Below, one piece after another: positions 17,320 through 27,891 of a stretch of DNA of 64,000 nt. This stretch comes from an uncultured bacterium. Lineage in GTDB: Bacteria; Planctomycetota; UBA1135; GCA-002686595. The translations under genes and the position numbers were made by a program. Under the pieces are notes generated by a model. It did not search any database, was not told where the DNA came from, and worked only from the letters and a program-made list of their open reading frames with translations. The stretch covers positions 186,001 to 250,000 of the forward strand of contig CALLKX010000014.1 of the NCBI GenBank assembly GCA_938083085.1, written 5' to 3'. The stretch's first letter is position 1. The number at the start of each line of letters is the position of its first letter.

Positions 17320-18996
17320 ATGGCCAAGCAGATGGTTTTCGAGTCCGACGCGCGTGAGGCGATCCTCCGCGGTGTCGACAAGCTCGCCAAGGCGGTCACC
17401 ACCACCCTCGGGCCCCGCGGCCGGAACGCGGTCATCGACAAGGGCTGGGGCGCTCCCACCGTCACCAAGGACGGCGTCACCGTCGCGGAGGAGATCCAGC
17501 TCCAGGACCCCTACGAGCAGATGGGCGCCCAGCTGGTCAAGGAGGTCGCGAGCAAGACGAGCGACGTGGCCGGCGACGGGACCACGACGGCGACCCTGCT
17601 GACGCGCTGGCTCTTCGCGGGCGGCCTCAAGGCCATCACCGCTGGCGCCGCCCCCGCGCGGATGAACGCCGCCATGCACGACGGCGCCGCAAAGGTGGTC
17701 GCCAAGCTCGAGCAGACGGCCAAGCAGGTCGGCGGGAACGACGAGATCAAGCAGATCGCGACGGTCTCCGCAAACAACGACCCCGTGGTCGGCAAGCTCA
17801 TCGCCGACGCCATGAAGAAGGTGGGCCGCGACGGTGTCATCACCGTCGAGGACGGCAAGAGCATGGAGACCACCGTGGACGTGGTCGAGGGCATGCAGTT
17901 TGACCGCGGCTTCCTGTCCCCCCACTTCGTCACCTCGCCCGAGGAGATGGAGGCACAGTTCGAGGGCGCGCAGATCCTGATCCACGAGGGCAAGATCAGC
18001 AACGTCCAGTCCCTGCTGCCGGTCCTTGAGGCCTCCAAGCAGAGCGGCAAGGCCCTGATGATCATCGCCGAGGACGTTGAGAACGAGGCCTTGGCGACGC
18101 TCGTCGTGAACAAGATGCGCGGCGTCCTTCAGGTCTGCGCCGTCAAGGCGCCGGGCTACGGCGACCGCCGCAAGCAGATGCTCCTCGACCTGGCCGCGCT
18201 TACCGGCGCCACGGCCATCATGAAGGACACCGGCATGGAGCTGGAGCAGGTCACTGCCCAGCACCTCGGCTCCGCCAAGAAGCTGACGGTCTCCAGCGAG
18301 GCGACGACCATTGTCGGCGGCAAGGGCCGCCGCGACGACGTCGCGGGACGCGTCACTCAGATCCGTAGCGAGATCGCCAACACGACCTCGGACTACGACC
18401 GTGAGAAGCTCCAGGAGCGCCTGGCCAAGCTCACGGGCGGCATCGCCCAGATCAACGTCGGTGGCGCCACCGATACCGAGGTGAAGGAGCGCAAGGCCCT
18501 CATCGAGGACGCCCTGCACGCCACCCGCGCTGCGGTCGAAGAGGGCGTCCTGCCCGGCGGGGGCGTCGCGCTTCTGCGCGCCCGCGAGTGCGTCCTGGAC
18601 CTCAAGCTCCGTGACGACGTGGACTACAACCTCGGCATCGACACGCTCTACGAGGCGCTCGCGAAGCCCCTCTGCCAGATCGCAGAGAACGCCGGCCACG
18701 ACGGCGCGGTGGTCGCTCACCGGGTCAACCGTGAGCGCAAGGCCACGTACGGTTTCAACGCCCACTCCGGGCAGTACGACGACATGCTCAAGATGGGCAT
18801 CATCGACCCCGCCAAGGTCACAAAGTCCGCGCTCCAGAACGCAGTCAGCGTTGCCACGCTCCTGCTGACGACGGACGCGCTCATCGCCAACAAGCCCGAG
18901 GCCCGGTCCGCGCCCCCCGAGATGGATGGCATGGACGACATGGCTGGCATGGGCGGAATGGGCGGAATGGGAGGCATGGGCGACATGGGATTCTGA
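17320..18996 (+). CDS. groEL1: Chaperonin GroEL, paralogue 1 (Gly-Met tail)
   Basis: A 558-residue 60-kDa chaperonin subunit that folds proteins in ATP-driven rings. The ATP-site motif AGDGTTTAT is present, as are the equatorial, intermediate and apical domains in order and the [10 protein letters not shown] signature. The C-terminus is a repetitive Gly-Gly-Met tail ([15 protein letters not shown]) like that of E. coli GroEL, which projects into the cavity. Some positions usually basic or hydrophobic differ from paralogue 2, for example VIDKGWGAP. groEL2 starts 67 bp downstream, so the two are probably an operon. No groES is adjacent. Confidence 0.97.
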   Translation: MAKQMVFESDAREAILRGVDKLAKAVTTTLGPRGRNAVIDKGWGAPTVTKDGVTVAEEIQLQDPYEQMGAQLVKEVASKTSDVAGDGTTTATLLTRWLFAGGLKAITAGAAPARMNAAMHDGAAKVVAKLEQTAKQVGGNDEIKQIATVSANNDPVVGKLIADAMKKVGRDGVITVEDGKSMETTVDVVEGMQFDRGFLSPHFVTSPEEMEAQFEGAQILIHEGKISNVQSLLPVLEASKQSGKALMIIAEDVENEALATLVVNKMRGVLQVCAVKAPGYGDRRKQMLLDLAALTGATAIMKDTGMELEQVTAQHLGSAKKLTVSSEATTIVGGKGRRDDVAGRVTQIRSEIANTTSDYDREKLQERLAKLTGGIAQINVGGATDTEVKERKALIEDALHATRAAVEEGVLPGGGVALLRARECVLDLKLRDDVDYNLGIDTLYEALAKPLCQIAENAGHDGAVVAHRVNRERKATYGFNAHSGQYDDMLKMGIIDPAKVTKSALQNAVSVATLLLTTDALIANKPEARSAPPEMDGMDDMAGMGGMGGMGGMGDMGF

Positions 18997-19063
18997 TCCC
19001 GCGCCCCTCCCCAACTCCCCCCCCCGAATACACAGATCACCCACACCAAAGAAGGAACACCAA

Positions 19064-20665
19064 ATGGCCAAGCAAATCATGTTCGACGACGCCGCTCGTC
19101 AGAAGATGAAGGCGGGCATCGAGAAGCTCGCCAAGACGGTGCGCGTCACCCTCGGCCCCGCCGGTCGAAACGTCATCCTGCAGAAGAGCTTCGGCTCCCC
19201 GCACGTGACCAAGGACGGCGTCTCTGTCGCCAAGGAGATCGAGCTCTCCGATCCGTTCGAGAACATGGGCGCCAAGCTCGTGCTCGAGGTCGCCAACAAG
19301 ACCAACGACATCGCAGGTGACGGCACGACGACCGCCACGGTGCTCGCGTCCGCCATCTTCAACGAGGGCCTGAAGTACGCCGCCACCGGCGTCTCTACCA
19401 TCGCCCTGCGCTCCGGCGTCGATAAGGCCGTCCAGGCCGCCGTCGAGTCGATCGCGTCCCAGTCGCGGAAGGTCAAGTCCAAGGCCGACAAGGCCGCCGT
19501 CGCGACGATCTCCGCGAATAACGACCCTGAGACGGGTGAGCTCCTCGCCGAGGCCTTCGACAAGGTCGGCAACGAGGGCGTCATCACCGTCGAGGAGAAC
19601 AAGGGCATCGACACGCTGCTCGACCACGTCGAGGGCATGGAGTTCGACAAGGGCTACCTGTCCCCCTACTTCGCGACCGACCTCTCGAAGCTCGTCGCGG
19701 AGTACGAAGATGTCCACATCTTCATCTGCAACAAGAAGATCTCGACGGTCCGTGAGCTCGTGCCCGCCCTCGAGGCGGCCATGCGCACGGGTAAGCCGCT
19801 GCTGATCATCGCCGAGGACATCGAGGGCGAGGCCCTCACCGCCCTCGTGATCAACCGCCTCAAGAACGTCTTGAACGTCGCCGCCGTGAAAGCCCCGGGC
19901 TTCGGCGAGCGTCGCAAGTCGTATCTCGAGGACATCGCTGCCCTCACGGGCGGCACCGCGATCACGGACGACCTCGGGATGTCTCTTGAGAGCGTCACCG
20001 CCGAGCACTTCGGTCACGCCAGCCGCGTGGTGGTCTCGAAGGACTCCACCACCATCATCCAGGGTTCCGGCAAGAAGAAGGCGGTCACCGAGCGCGCAGC
20101 TCAGATCCGCGTCCAGATCGAGAAGTCGACCTCGGACTACGACAAGGAGAAGCTCGAGGAGCGCCTCGCGAAGCTGACCGGCGGCGTCGCAGTCATCAAG
20201 GTCGGCGGCAAGACCGAGGCCGAGATGAAGGAGCGCAAGGACCGCGTCGAGGACGCCCTCAACGCCACCCGCGCTGCGATCGAAGAGGGCATCGTGCCGG
20301 GCGGCGGTGTCGCCCTGCTTCGCGCCTCCTCCGCCGTGGCCGAGGGTCGCTACAAGGGCGACGAGAAGTTCGGCGCGCTGATCATCGAACGCGCTCTCGA
20401 GGCTCCGATCCGTCAGATCGCCGAGAACGCAGGTGTCGATGGCTCGGTCGTCGCGGAGATGGTCCGAGAGAAGGGCAAGTCCATGGGCTACAACGCGCTC
20501 ACGGGCGAGTATGAGGACATGTTCAAGGCCGGCGTCATTGACCCGTCGAAGGTGGTCCGTAGCGCGCTGCAGAACGCCGCGTCGATCTCGGGCCTCCTCC
20601 TGACCACGGACTCGATGATCACCGACCTCAAGAACGACCACTCCGTCGAGGGTTCGGTCGCCTGA
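19064..20665 (+). CDS. groEL2: Chaperonin GroEL, paralogue 2 (no Gly-Met tail)
   Basis: A 533-residue chaperonin subunit with the same domain order and ATP motif AGDGTTTAT. Sequence such as [23 protein letters not shown] is closer to canonical GroEL than paralogue 1. It ends in a charged sequence ([13 protein letters not shown]) rather than a Gly-Met tail. The start ATG at 19064 has a GAAGGA ribosome-binding site about 9 bp upstream; the frame's upstream extension overlaps groEL1 and is not used. The two paralogues may have split substrates or conditions. A hairpin follows the gene. Confidence 0.97.
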   Translation: MAKQIMFDDAARQKMKAGIEKLAKTVRVTLGPAGRNVILQKSFGSPHVTKDGVSVAKEIELSDPFENMGAKLVLEVANKTNDIAGDGTTTATVLASAIFNEGLKYAATGVSTIALRSGVDKAVQAAVESIASQSRKVKSKADKAAVATISANNDPETGELLAEAFDKVGNEGVITVEENKGIDTLLDHVEGMEFDKGYLSPYFATDLSKLVAEYEDVHIFICNKKISTVRELVPALEAAMRTGKPLLIIAEDIEGEALTALVINRLKNVLNVAAVKAPGFGERRKSYLEDIAALTGGTAITDDLGMSLESVTAEHFGHASRVVVSKDSTTIIQGSGKKKAVTERAAQIRVQIEKSTSDYDKEKLEERLAKLTGGVAVIKVGGKTEAEMKERKDRVEDALNATRAAIEEGIVPGGGVALLRASSAVAEGRYKGDEKFGALIIERALEAPIRQIAENAGVDGSVVAEMVREKGKSMGYNALTGEYEDMFKAGVIDPSKVVRSALQNAASISGLLLTTDSMITDLKNDHSVEGSVA

Positions 20666-20696
20666 TCGAGCGCGGCCTTCGGGTCGCACTCCCAGC

Positions 20697-20734
20697 GCCG
20701 GGCGGCGGGACGGACTCCCGTCTCGCCGCCCGGC
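20697..20734 (+). terminator. Hairpin after groEL2
   Basis: GCCGGGCGGCG (20697-20707) pairs with CGCCGCCCGGC (20724-20734), with additional pairing possible inside. It lies 31 bp after the groEL2 stop and before dnaJ. No strong T-tract follows. Confidence 0.6.
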
Positions 20735-20793
20735 TCCCATTTCAATCGCCTCCAGTCACCTTCGTCCCCAAACGAATCGCCCCCCTGCCCCCG

Positions 20794-21924
20794 ATGAGCC
20801 AGAAGCGCGACTACTACGAGGTGCTCGGCGTCCCCAAGGATGCACCGGCAGGCGACATCAAGAAGGCGTACCGCAAGCTCGCCCTCAAGTACCACCCCGA
20901 CCAGAACCCCGACAACGCGGAGGCGGAGGCGAGCTTCAAGGAAGCGGCCGAGGCCTATGACGTCGTGGGAGACGCGGAGAAGCGGCCCCGATACGACCAG
21001 TTCGGGCACCAGGCCTTCGACCAAGGCGCCGGCGCCGGAGCGGGCGGCTTCACCAACGTCGACGACATCTTCTCGGCCTTTGGAGACATCTTCGGGGGCT
21101 CTGGCGGCTTCGGGAGCATGTTCGGCGGCGGCGGCGGCGGTCGGCGCCGCGGCCCCCAGCGAGGCCGCGACCTCCGCATCGTCCTCGACCTCACACTCGA
21201 GGAGATCGACGAGGGCGTCTCCAAGACGGTCGCGCTCAAGCGCATGGACACCTGCTCGCCCTGCTCGGGGTCCGGCGCTCGAAAGGGCACGGGCAAGTCC
21301 ACTTGCTCGACCTGCAAAGGCAGCGGCCAGGTCACCCGTAGCGCCGGCTTCTTCCAGATGGCCTCCCCCTGCCCGTCCTGCCGCGGCGCCGGCGAGGTGA
21401 TTGAGTCACCCTGCCAATCTTGCAGCGGCAGCGGAAACGTCCAGGACCGCACCGAGGTCGAGATCCAGGTCCCTGCCGGGGTCGAGGAGGGCGTCCAGCT
21501 CCGGATCACCGGTGAGGGTGACGCCGGCCCCAACGGCTCGCCCCGCGGAGATCTCTACTGCGTGATCCGCGAGAAGGAGCACCGGGTCTTCCAGCGCTCC
21601 GGCCCCGACGTGCTCACCGAGGTCCCCTTCGCCTTCTCCCAGCTTGCGCTTGGGGACAAGATCGAGATCCCCACCCTGCGAGGCAAGGTGGAGATGACCG
21701 TCCCCGCCGGGACCCAGAGCGGCAAGGTCTTCCGGCTTCGCGGCCAGGGCCTGCCCCGCATGGACAGCCGCGCCCGCGGAGACCAGCTCGTGCGCGTCTT
21801 CTGCGAGGTGCCCCAAAAGATCACCGACAGGCAGCGTGAGCTGCTCGAGGAGTTCCAGGAGATTGACCGGGAGACGAGCGGCCGCAAGACGTTCTTTGAC
21901 CGCGTCACCGAATACTTCAAGTGA
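20794..21924 (+). CDS. dnaJ: Chaperone DnaJ
   Basis: A 376-residue type I J-protein that delivers substrates to DnaK and stimulates its ATPase. The J-domain (residues 5-72) has the essential HPD at 34-36. A Gly/Phe-rich linker spans about 75-118. The zinc-binding region has four CxxCxGxG motifs starting at Cys154, Cys171, Cys193 and Cys207. The C-terminal substrate-binding domains follow. It overlaps the grpE start by four bases. dnaK is not in the window. Together with groEL1/2 this forms a folding cluster. Confidence 0.97.
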   Translation: MSQKRDYYEVLGVPKDAPAGDIKKAYRKLALKYHPDQNPDNAEAEASFKEAAEAYDVVGDAEKRPRYDQFGHQAFDQGAGAGAGGFTNVDDIFSAFGDIFGGSGGFGSMFGGGGGGRRRGPQRGRDLRIVLDLTLEEIDEGVSKTVALKRMDTCSPCSGSGARKGTGKSTCSTCKGSGQVTRSAGFFQMASPCPSCRGAGEVIESPCQSCSGSGNVQDRTEVEIQVPAGVEEGVQLRITGEGDAGPNGSPRGDLYCVIREKEHRVFQRSGPDVLTEVPFAFSQLALGDKIEIPTLRGKVEMTVPAGTQSGKVFRLRGQGLPRMDSRARGDQLVRVFCEVPQKITDRQRELLEEFQEIDRETSGRKTFFDRVTEYFK

Positions 21925-22634
21925 CCGCCATGGCGTTCGGAAAGAGCAAGAGAGACGAGACCAAGACAGACCCCGCGGCCGAGGATCCCGAGGTGGAGGC
22001 GCAGGACGCCTCCGCGGCGGAGGTCGTGGAGGACGAGGACCCGCTTGTCACCCTGGCGCGGGAGAAGGACGACGCCGTGGACCGCTGGATGCGTCTCCAG
22101 GCCGACTTCCAGAACCACCGGCGTCACGCCCAGGCCAACATCGACACGGCCGTCGCGAGCGCGCGCTCCGAGGTCCTTGGGGAGGCGGTCACGATCCTGG
22201 ACTACCTGGACATGGCGCTCGCCTTCGAGGTCACCAGCGAGGAGGCCAAGAACCTCAAGGTCGGGGTCGAGATGACCCGCCAGCAGCTGCAGGCCCTGTT
22301 TGACCGGATGAACGTCAAGGCGGTCACCGCCGAGGGCGCCTTCGACCCCGGTCGGCACCAGGCGGTCTCCACCGTGGAGACGGACGAGCATGAACCCGGC
22401 ACGATCGTCGAGGTCGTGCGCGGCGGCTGGACCATCGGAGACGCGGTCCTCCGCTTCGCCCAGGTCCGTGTCGCCGCGGCGCCGGATGCTCCCGCGGACG
22501 AGGAGGCAGAGACCGATTCCGCTGCAGAGACCGATTCCGCTGCAGAGGTCAATTCCGCTGCCGAGGCGGCCCCTGAAGAGGGCGGCGAAGAGGCCCTCGA
22601 GGCGCCCGCCGAGGCCGGAGAGGAGAAGGCCTGA
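21921..22634 (+). CDS. grpE: Nucleotide exchange factor GrpE
   Basis: A 237-residue GrpE, which exchanges ADP for ATP on DnaK. An acidic N-terminal tail precedes a long coiled coil, with [16 protein letters not shown] near residues 55-70. The beta domain contains [14 protein letters not shown] and the closing [16 protein letters not shown]. After this the protein has an extra acidic Ala/Glu tail of about 50 residues partly encoded by an 18-bp DNA repeat. The start is GTG at 21921 overlapping the dnaJ stop (GTGA), or ATG at 21930. The dnaJ-grpE order is the reverse of the usual grpE-dnaK-dnaJ arrangement. Confidence 0.93.
   Translation: MTAMAFGKSKRDETKTDPAAEDPEVEAQDASAAEVVEDEDPLVTLAREKDDAVDRWMRLQADFQNHRRHAQANIDTAVASARSEVLGEAVTILDYLDMALAFEVTSEEAKNLKVGVEMTRQQLQALFDRMNVKAVTAEGAFDPGRHQAVSTVETDEHEPGTIVEVVRGGWTIGDAVLRFAQVRVAAAPDAPADEEAETDSAAETDSAAEVNSAAEAAPEEGGEEALEAPAEAGEEKA
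22506..22559. repeat. 18-bp tandem repeat, 3 copies, in grpE tail
   Basis: Units at 22506, 22524 and 22542 match GCAGAGACCGATTCCGCT, the third diverged. They encode a six-residue acidic unit (Ala-Glu-Thr-Asp-Ser-Ala) beyond the conserved GrpE domain. Confidence 0.9.
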
Positions 22635-22930
22635 TGCCGACGTACGACTATCGCTGTAACGCCTGCGGACACACGTTCGAGGAGTTCCAGATGATGAGCG
22701 ACCGCGTCATGCGCAAGTGCCCCGAGTGCGGGAAGCTCAAGCTCGAGCGCCTGATTGGCTCCGGGGCCGGCTTCGTCTTCAAGGGGTCCGGCTACTACGT
22801 CACGGACTACCGTTCCAAGAGCTACGACGACGCGAAGAAGGCCGACACGCCCAACAAGTCGGGCGCGGAGTCAGGCGGCTCCTCGAAGGAGACGAAGAAG
22901 GCGAAGAAGAGCGACAGCTCCGGGGACTGA
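22634..22930 (+). CDS. FmdB-type zinc-ribbon protein
   Basis: A 98-residue protein with the FmdB/CxxC_CxxC_SSSS regulatory-protein signature. [19 protein letters not shown] and KCPECGK supply the four zinc cysteines (near 9, 12, 29 and 32). Then comes the conserved RLIGSGAGFVFKGSGYYVTDYRSKSY segment, quoted here in part as FKGSGYYVTDYRSK. The tail is charged and low-complexity. Its start overlaps the grpE stop by one base, so it is translationally coupled to the chaperone genes. Its role is unknown; ribosome or stress association is speculative. Confidence 0.9.
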   Translation: MPTYDYRCNACGHTFEEFQMMSDRVMRKCPECGKLKLERLIGSGAGFVFKGSGYYVTDYRSKSYDDAKKADTPNKSGAESGGSSKETKKAKKSDSSGD

Positions 22931-23160
22931 GCTCCTTCAGGGCCAGTTCCCCTACGCCGAGCTGAGCTCGACGCGCTGAGTTCGACGCGCTGAGAGCGCT
23001 GGGCGCGACCTCCCCACCGGGTCACAAGGTCAGACGCCGCGGGCTGCACGAGCCGAGACGAGGCTGCGTGTCACCGGCCGTGCTCTTCGGCGCACCTCCG
23101 GGCTGGAAGACCGCGCGCGGCATCCACCGCCTGCCCGAAACGGGTCGAGCCCAGGAGGCC

Positions 23161-24000
23161 TCAGCGAAGGAGCTTGTCCTCGACCAGGGCGCCGATCGCG
23201 TCGGTTCGGTGATGCCCGAGAACCATGTCGGCCTCGGCCTGGATCTCGGGGAACGCGTTCCCCATCGCGACGCCAAGGCCCGCTCGACGGAGCATCGGGA
23301 TGTCGTTATCCGCGTCGCCGATCGCGATGACCCGCGACGCCGGGATCCCCTTGGTCTCCTGGAGCAGCCGGATCGCCTCGGCCTTCCCCTGACACGGCGC
23401 GTGGACGTCGATCGCGCTGTAGGGATTCGTCCTGTGCCGCGGGAGGATCGAGAGGGGGAAGTGCGAGATGTAGATCGGCGCCCCCGCCGCCTCCTCTAGC
23501 TCAGCGGCCACGTTGGCGGAGCCGGCGTCGCCGCACTTCATGAGGAAGCTGAGGCGGATCGTGTAATCCCGAAGCAGTCCCGGGCGATCCACGAACTGCA
23601 CGCCGATGAAGCCCTCGAAGTTCCGCGCCTCCTCGTCGCTACGCGGCGCCAAGGCGAGTTTCTCGTCTGCGGTCATGACGAGGACCTGGGCCTCTCGCTC
23701 GGCGGCCCAGCGGTGCAACCGTTGGAGCGTTCGGGTAGCGACGGTCCGCTCCTCGAGCATGCGCTCTGCCTTGTGGCACCAGACGGCGCATCCGTTGAAG
23801 AGCACGGTCGGCGCGTCGAGGCCGAGGTCGGTGACGATGGGCATGGCCGAGATCTTGGACCGGCCGGTCACCACCATCACCTCGACCCCCTGCCGCTCGG
23901 CCTCGAGGATCGCCGCCCGCGTCCGGGGGTGGATCGACTCGTCAGGCGTCAGCAGGGTCCCGTCGAGGTCCAGCAGGAGGGCATCATACTCGCGCGACAT
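23161..24000 (-). CDS. HAD-superfamily Cof-type phosphatase
   Basis: A 279-residue HAD hydrolase of the Cof/IIB subfamily, which dephosphorylates small phosphorylated metabolites. Motif I is DLDGTL with nucleophile Asp11 and acid Asp13. VVTGRS supplies the motif II Thr/Ser. The large type IIB cap lies in the middle, and the C-terminal GIPASRVIAIGDADNDIPML carries motif IV acids (quoted partly: IGDADNDIPML). The substrate cannot be inferred. A 36-bp gap separates it from the large gene upstream on the same strand, so co-transcription is likely. Confidence 0.92.
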   Translation of the reverse strand: MSREYDALLLDLDGTLLTPDESIHPRTRAAILEAERQGVEVMVVTGRSKISAMPIVTDLGLDAPTVLFNGCAVWCHKAERMLEERTVATRTLQRLHRWAAEREAQVLVMTADEKLALAPRSDEEARNFEGFIGVQFVDRPGLLRDYTIRLSFLMKCGDAGSANVAAELEEAAGAPIYISHFPLSILPRHRTNPYSAIDVHAPCQGKAEAIRLLQETKGIPASRVIAIGDADNDIPMLRRAGLGVAMGNAFPEIQAEADMVLGHHRTDAIGALVEDKLLR

Positions 24001-24036
24001 GGGGCGGATCCTAGCTCCTCTTCCCGCCGATCTCGA

Positions 24037-27030
24037 TCACAGAGTGGGCATCGTGATCGTCACGCGCTCGCCGGCCTCCAGGGTGAGCTCCCGGCTCTCC
24101 ACGGCGGGGAGCCCGTCGGCCCCAAGGTCAACGGTCTCGACCCTGTACCGCCCTGGCGCCAGGGACGAGAAGCGGTGACTCGACCCGCGGAGCCGCGACA
24201 CCACCTTGCTGGACCGAACGCCGCCGCGCTCGTCGAGGCCGCAGAGGCGGATGCCGTACTTCCTCGCGCGGCGGCCCCGTCGGCCACTGTCCTTCGAGGA
24301 GCCCGCGACGACCGTGAGAATCGCGGCCGCGTCCACCTCGATGACCACCGGCTCCCGCAACTCCCCCTCCTCGAAGGGCGGGAGGCTGACGCGCCGGCCG
24401 ACGACGATCGAGCCCGAGATCTCGAGTTGAACAGGGACACCAGGGGTGAGGCCCGCGAACTCGAAAGAGCCGTCCTCCCCGGACCGGAGACTCCCAGGCG
24501 CCAGCCAGTTGTCCCGGGCGTCCATGGAGCCGTCGCGCTCCGCGCGGAGGGTGCGCTGCCCCACCCAGGCCTGGTGGAGGTCGGACGGCCCCCGGACCTT
24601 GATCGAGACCCCGGCCGCCGGCTCTCCGGATCCCCGGTACACGACCCTCCCCGAGACCGCCGCCTCGGCGAGGTCGATCAGAAGCTCCTCCGGCTGCGGC
24701 CGGACCTCGTGCGTGAAGACCGTGGCCATGGCCCGGGACCGATGGTTGACGGTCACCTCGTAGGTACCGGTCGGGATCCCCCGCAGGGCGAACTCTCCGC
24801 TGGAGTCCGCGATCGCTCGCATCGTGGTTGATGTGGTCTCGGGGCGCAGTAGGTCGTTGCCTTCACGGATCGCGAGACGGATGCGCGCATCTGCAAGCGC
24901 GACACCGCCGGCGCGTACGCGCCCACGCAGCACCTCGGATCTCTGCGTCTCAAGCCGAACAGTGACGGCGCCGTCCACCGGTACGTCGATGCTCTCGAAG
25001 ACTTCACGCCACTCCCTCGGCTGCCGCGGTCGCATCCTGGGCTGCGCCGCGCGGACGGTCGCCCGCCCCGCTCCGACATTCTCGAAGAGCGCGATCCCCC
25101 TCTCGTCGGACCGCACCACCCGGGAAGGGATCGAGCCCTCTGGAGCCCCCCTGCGCGTGAGCCTCAGGTCCACCTCGACGCCGGCGAGCGGATCGCCCGC
25201 CCCGTCCACCACTTCCGCGGTGACCGTTGCGCCGCGGGTGATCTCGACCGTGATCTCGACCTCCGCGCCGGTGTATTGCTCCAGCTGGCCAGAGGGAAAG
25301 CCGTCGGCGTCAACGAAGAGGGACCAGCCCCGTTGGCTGGGGGCTTGCAGTTCCACCACCCCGTCTCGGTCGGTCTCCCCGTACCGCACCACGTTGCTGG
25401 AGTGCGCGGGCCTCCCCGCCTGCGCGCGCCACCAGCCGAGAGAGGAGCGGGACGAGCTGGGTGCCAGGAACACGCGGGCGCCCTCCACGGGAAGCGTGGA
25501 GCGACCCTCGACGACTCTGACCCTCAGCTCGGCTGAGGCGGCGATCTCGAGGTCGCCCAGGTCCACGTCCTCGCCGTGGCTTACGGAGACACCGCGCAGC
25601 ACGAGCTGCTGGTGGCCCGGAGCACGCACCCTCAGCGTGAAGGTCCCTCGCTTACCAGGATCGACCCGCAGCCCATCGAAGGCGAAGCGTCCCCCAGGGT
25701 GCGAGGTCACGACCTCGCCCTCTTCCCCCTCCAGGGCCTTGGCACGGAAGTCATCGCCAACGGGGGGTGGGCCGGACTTGTTCCAGATCACGAAGCTCTC
25801 CACTGGCGCCGCTGCGCCGCCCGCCTGGGCCCGGTGGACGACGCGGCCGCGGATCGAGGCCCTCGGGCGATAGGTCAGCTCCACGCCCGTGTCGCCGCAC
25901 CGGGCGACGACGGACTCAGCGTCCATGGAGGAGCGCGGCGTCTCCTGCAGGCCGACAGTGAGCCTGTAACGGGCCGCCGGGCGCAGGCCTGTGACTTCGA
26001 ACCGGCCGTCCGGCTGGGGCCGGACGGCCCGGGGTCGACGGTCGACGTCGGGCGCGTCGCGGTCCGCCGGCCATAGCGAGACCCACAGTCCCTCAGGCGG
26101 GAGGCCCCCGGCTTCGACGATCCCTTCGATCGACCCCCCGCGCTCGAGTCGGACGACCACGCCCTTGAGGCCCCGCCCGACGGGCACCTCCCCCTCATAA
26201 CGCACCATCGGATGTCCCAGCTTCTCGACGACCAGATGGAAGGGTCCGGGTGCGAACTCATCGCACCAAAAGGTCCCGTCTTCCGGGGTCGCCCCCACCA
26301 TGTAGCCGCGGCTAGGCGTCGACACGCGGAAGCCCCCGAGTGGACTCGCCTGTCCGAAGTAGACGGTGGCTCCCTTGACGGGAAGGCCGTCGGGGCCGAG
26401 GACACGCCCGGCCACGGAAATCCCTGGCGTCAACGAGATCGGCCCCACCGCCATCGGGAGTCGGCTCGGGAGGCGCCCGAGGCGAACCGCCTGCACGGCC
26501 CAGCCCGGCGCGCGGACCAGGGCGCTGACGGTCCGCCCCGCCCGGAGTTCCGGGGTGCCGTCGTCCATGCCAACACCGAAACGCCCGCTCGCGTCCGTCT
26601 CGACGGAGCAGACTCCTGCCAGGTCCCGCTCGGTCAGCTCCATGCCCAGGGCCGTCTCGGCGCGCCGCGTGGTCACGAGCACCTGCGCGCCGGGTACAGG
26701 CTCACCGCCCGGCCCGACCACCGAGCCGGTCAGCTGGAACCTGGGCGCCTCCCGCTCCGCGCGCGCTCGGGCTCGAGCAGCGGCCTGCTCCGCCAGGGCG
26801 CGGGGCGACAGCGCCTCGGCGACCCGGACCTCCTCGCCAGAGACGCCCGGGAGGTCGCCCGTCACCGCCGCAGGCCCTTCGGCACTCGCGCCAACCCGAG
26901 CGATGAGTTGGGCCCCGCCCACAGGTTTCGCCCCCGACCACGGCTGGAACCAAAGGAGCGCGGCGACGCACACGAGCGCGGCCGCGCCGAGGAGCAGAGC
27001 CTTGGTTCCCGGGATTCTCGTGTGAGCCAT
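24037..27030 (-). CDS. Giant exported protein with carboxypeptidase-regulatory-like repeats
   Basis: A 997-residue protein with an N-terminal hydrophobic anchor or signal (core about residues 10-28). The rest is a chain of beta-sandwich modules resembling CarboxypepD_reg/CNA-B-like domains. Recurring signatures are 'G.V.GP.GEPVPGA.V', 'VAGRVLGPDGLPVKGATV' and similar Gly-Arg-Val...Gly-Ala-Val patterns, at least eight times. These modules are common in very large exported proteins of Planctomycetota and probably give structure or adhesion. I see no catalytic domain. The final Val-Thr-Ile-Thr strand ends the last module. It is upstream of and codirectional with the HAD gene. Confidence 0.8.
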   Translation of the reverse strand: MAHTRIPGTKALLLGAAALVCVAALLWFQPWSGAKPVGGAQLIARVGASAEGPAAVTGDLPGVSGEEVRVAEALSPRALAEQAAARARARAEREAPRFQLTGSVVGPGGEPVPGAQVLVTTRRAETALGMELTERDLAGVCSVETDASGRFGVGMDDGTPELRAGRTVSALVRAPGWAVQAVRLGRLPSRLPMAVGPISLTPGISVAGRVLGPDGLPVKGATVYFGQASPLGGFRVSTPSRGYMVGATPEDGTFWCDEFAPGPFHLVVEKLGHPMVRYEGEVPVGRGLKGVVVRLERGGSIEGIVEAGGLPPEGLWVSLWPADRDAPDVDRRPRAVRPQPDGRFEVTGLRPAARYRLTVGLQETPRSSMDAESVVARCGDTGVELTYRPRASIRGRVVHRAQAGGAAAPVESFVIWNKSGPPPVGDDFRAKALEGEEGEVVTSHPGGRFAFDGLRVDPGKRGTFTLRVRAPGHQQLVLRGVSVSHGEDVDLGDLEIAASAELRVRVVEGRSTLPVEGARVFLAPSSSRSSLGWWRAQAGRPAHSSNVVRYGETDRDGVVELQAPSQRGWSLFVDADGFPSGQLEQYTGAEVEITVEITRGATVTAEVVDGAGDPLAGVEVDLRLTRRGAPEGSIPSRVVRSDERGIALFENVGAGRATVRAAQPRMRPRQPREWREVFESIDVPVDGAVTVRLETQRSEVLRGRVRAGGVALADARIRLAIREGNDLLRPETTSTTMRAIADSSGEFALRGIPTGTYEVTVNHRSRAMATVFTHEVRPQPEELLIDLAEAAVSGRVVYRGSGEPAAGVSIKVRGPSDLHQAWVGQRTLRAERDGSMDARDNWLAPGSLRSGEDGSFEFAGLTPGVPVQLEISGSIVVGRRVSLPPFEEGELREPVVIEVDAAAILTVVAGSSKDSGRRGRRARKYGIRLCGLDERGGVRSSKVVSRLRGSSHRFSSLAPGRYRVETVDLGADGLPAVESRELTLEAGERVTITMPTL

Positions 27031-27178
27031 GGTGGGGTGACGTCGGGATGGGGCCCCAGGACCGGTGAGGAGCCCAGATTCGGATCAAATCCGAGGACCG
27101 GTCGAGTCGGCGCCACGTCTCGACGATAATCGTAGCGGGACGGCAGGTCGTCCCCGATCCTCCTCGGGTCCACAAGCC

Positions 27179-27859
27179 ATGAGTAAATCCCTCCCCCAAC
27201 CGGCCCTCGCGCGCTCCATGAGAAATGTGGCCGCGCTCGCTCTCGCGCTGGCCCTGACGGCCTGCACGGGCACCCGCAAGCTGACGGACCCCGTCGTCGC
27301 CATCATGACCGACAGGGGGATGGAGCTCGGAGTCTCGACAGAGTTCGGCGTGGTCTTCCTCGGCAAGACGGCGGACCGCGGTCCCGTCATCGTCGAGGCT
27401 TACTTCGGTGACGGCCCCTCCATGGAGCAATCGGTGATCGAACCTGTCGGTGGCGGGCTCTACACCGCGGACATGGAGATCCGGCTGCCGCACGTGCCGA
27501 TCTCCTTCGACCTGCCCACCGACGGCGAGACGCTCGAGGTCATGGGCCGCCGGGGTTGGGACCGCTGGTCGACGATGACCACCTGCCGCATCGTCGAGGG
27601 CGTCGAAGGGGTCCTGGTCGAGATCCCCGAGGGCTTCCTCGACAGCGTCGAGCAGACCGGGGCAGGCGTCTATCGGCCCACCGGAGAATTCACCAAGGAC
27701 CTGGTGGGCCTCGTCTCTGGCAAGGTCACGATCCAACGCGACGGAGAGAGCCGGCAGTACCTCGCCGTCGTCGGCGCCGACACACTCTGGCGCCTCGCCG
27801 CTCACCGCAAGGACCAGCTCCGTCGCCGGCCCTTCGTCTACCGCGAAGACCTTCTGTGA
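27179..27859 (+). CDS. Putative lipoprotein of unknown function
   Basis: A 226-residue protein with a lipoprotein signal: basic start, hydrophobic core ALALALALTAC, and a perfect lipobox LTAC with lipidated Cys near residue 30. The mature protein has no recognised fold; two similar beta-rich segments may exist. The ATG at 27179 is chosen because the signal begins there. It is transcribed away from the giant protein gene, with 148 bp between starts, and is followed by a good hairpin terminator, so it is monocistronic. Confidence 0.75.
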   Translation: MSKSLPQPALARSMRNVAALALALALTACTGTRKLTDPVVAIMTDRGMELGVSTEFGVVFLGKTADRGPVIVEAYFGDGPSMEQSVIEPVGGGLYTADMEIRLPHVPISFDLPTDGETLEVMGRRGWDRWSTMTTCRIVEGVEGVLVEIPEGFLDSVEQTGAGVYRPTGEFTKDLVGLVSGKVTIQRDGESRQYLAVVGADTLWRLAAHRKDQLRRRPFVYREDLL

Positions 27860-27891
27860 ACCGAGCCGGTAGCTCGGACACTTGAATCAGA

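Noticed and set aside
17180-17320. Possible CIRCE operator upstream of groEL1
   Set aside because: A GCACTC string is present but the inverted partner GAGTGC at the proper 9-bp spacing is not.
16927-19080. 717-codon minus-strand frame opposite groEL1
   Set aside because: It mirrors groEL1 codons in a GC-rich genome; its product is Leu/Val/Asp/Gly-rich without any family feature.
19037-20740. 567-codon minus-strand frame opposite groEL2
   Set aside because: Antisense shadow of an unquestionable groEL gene.
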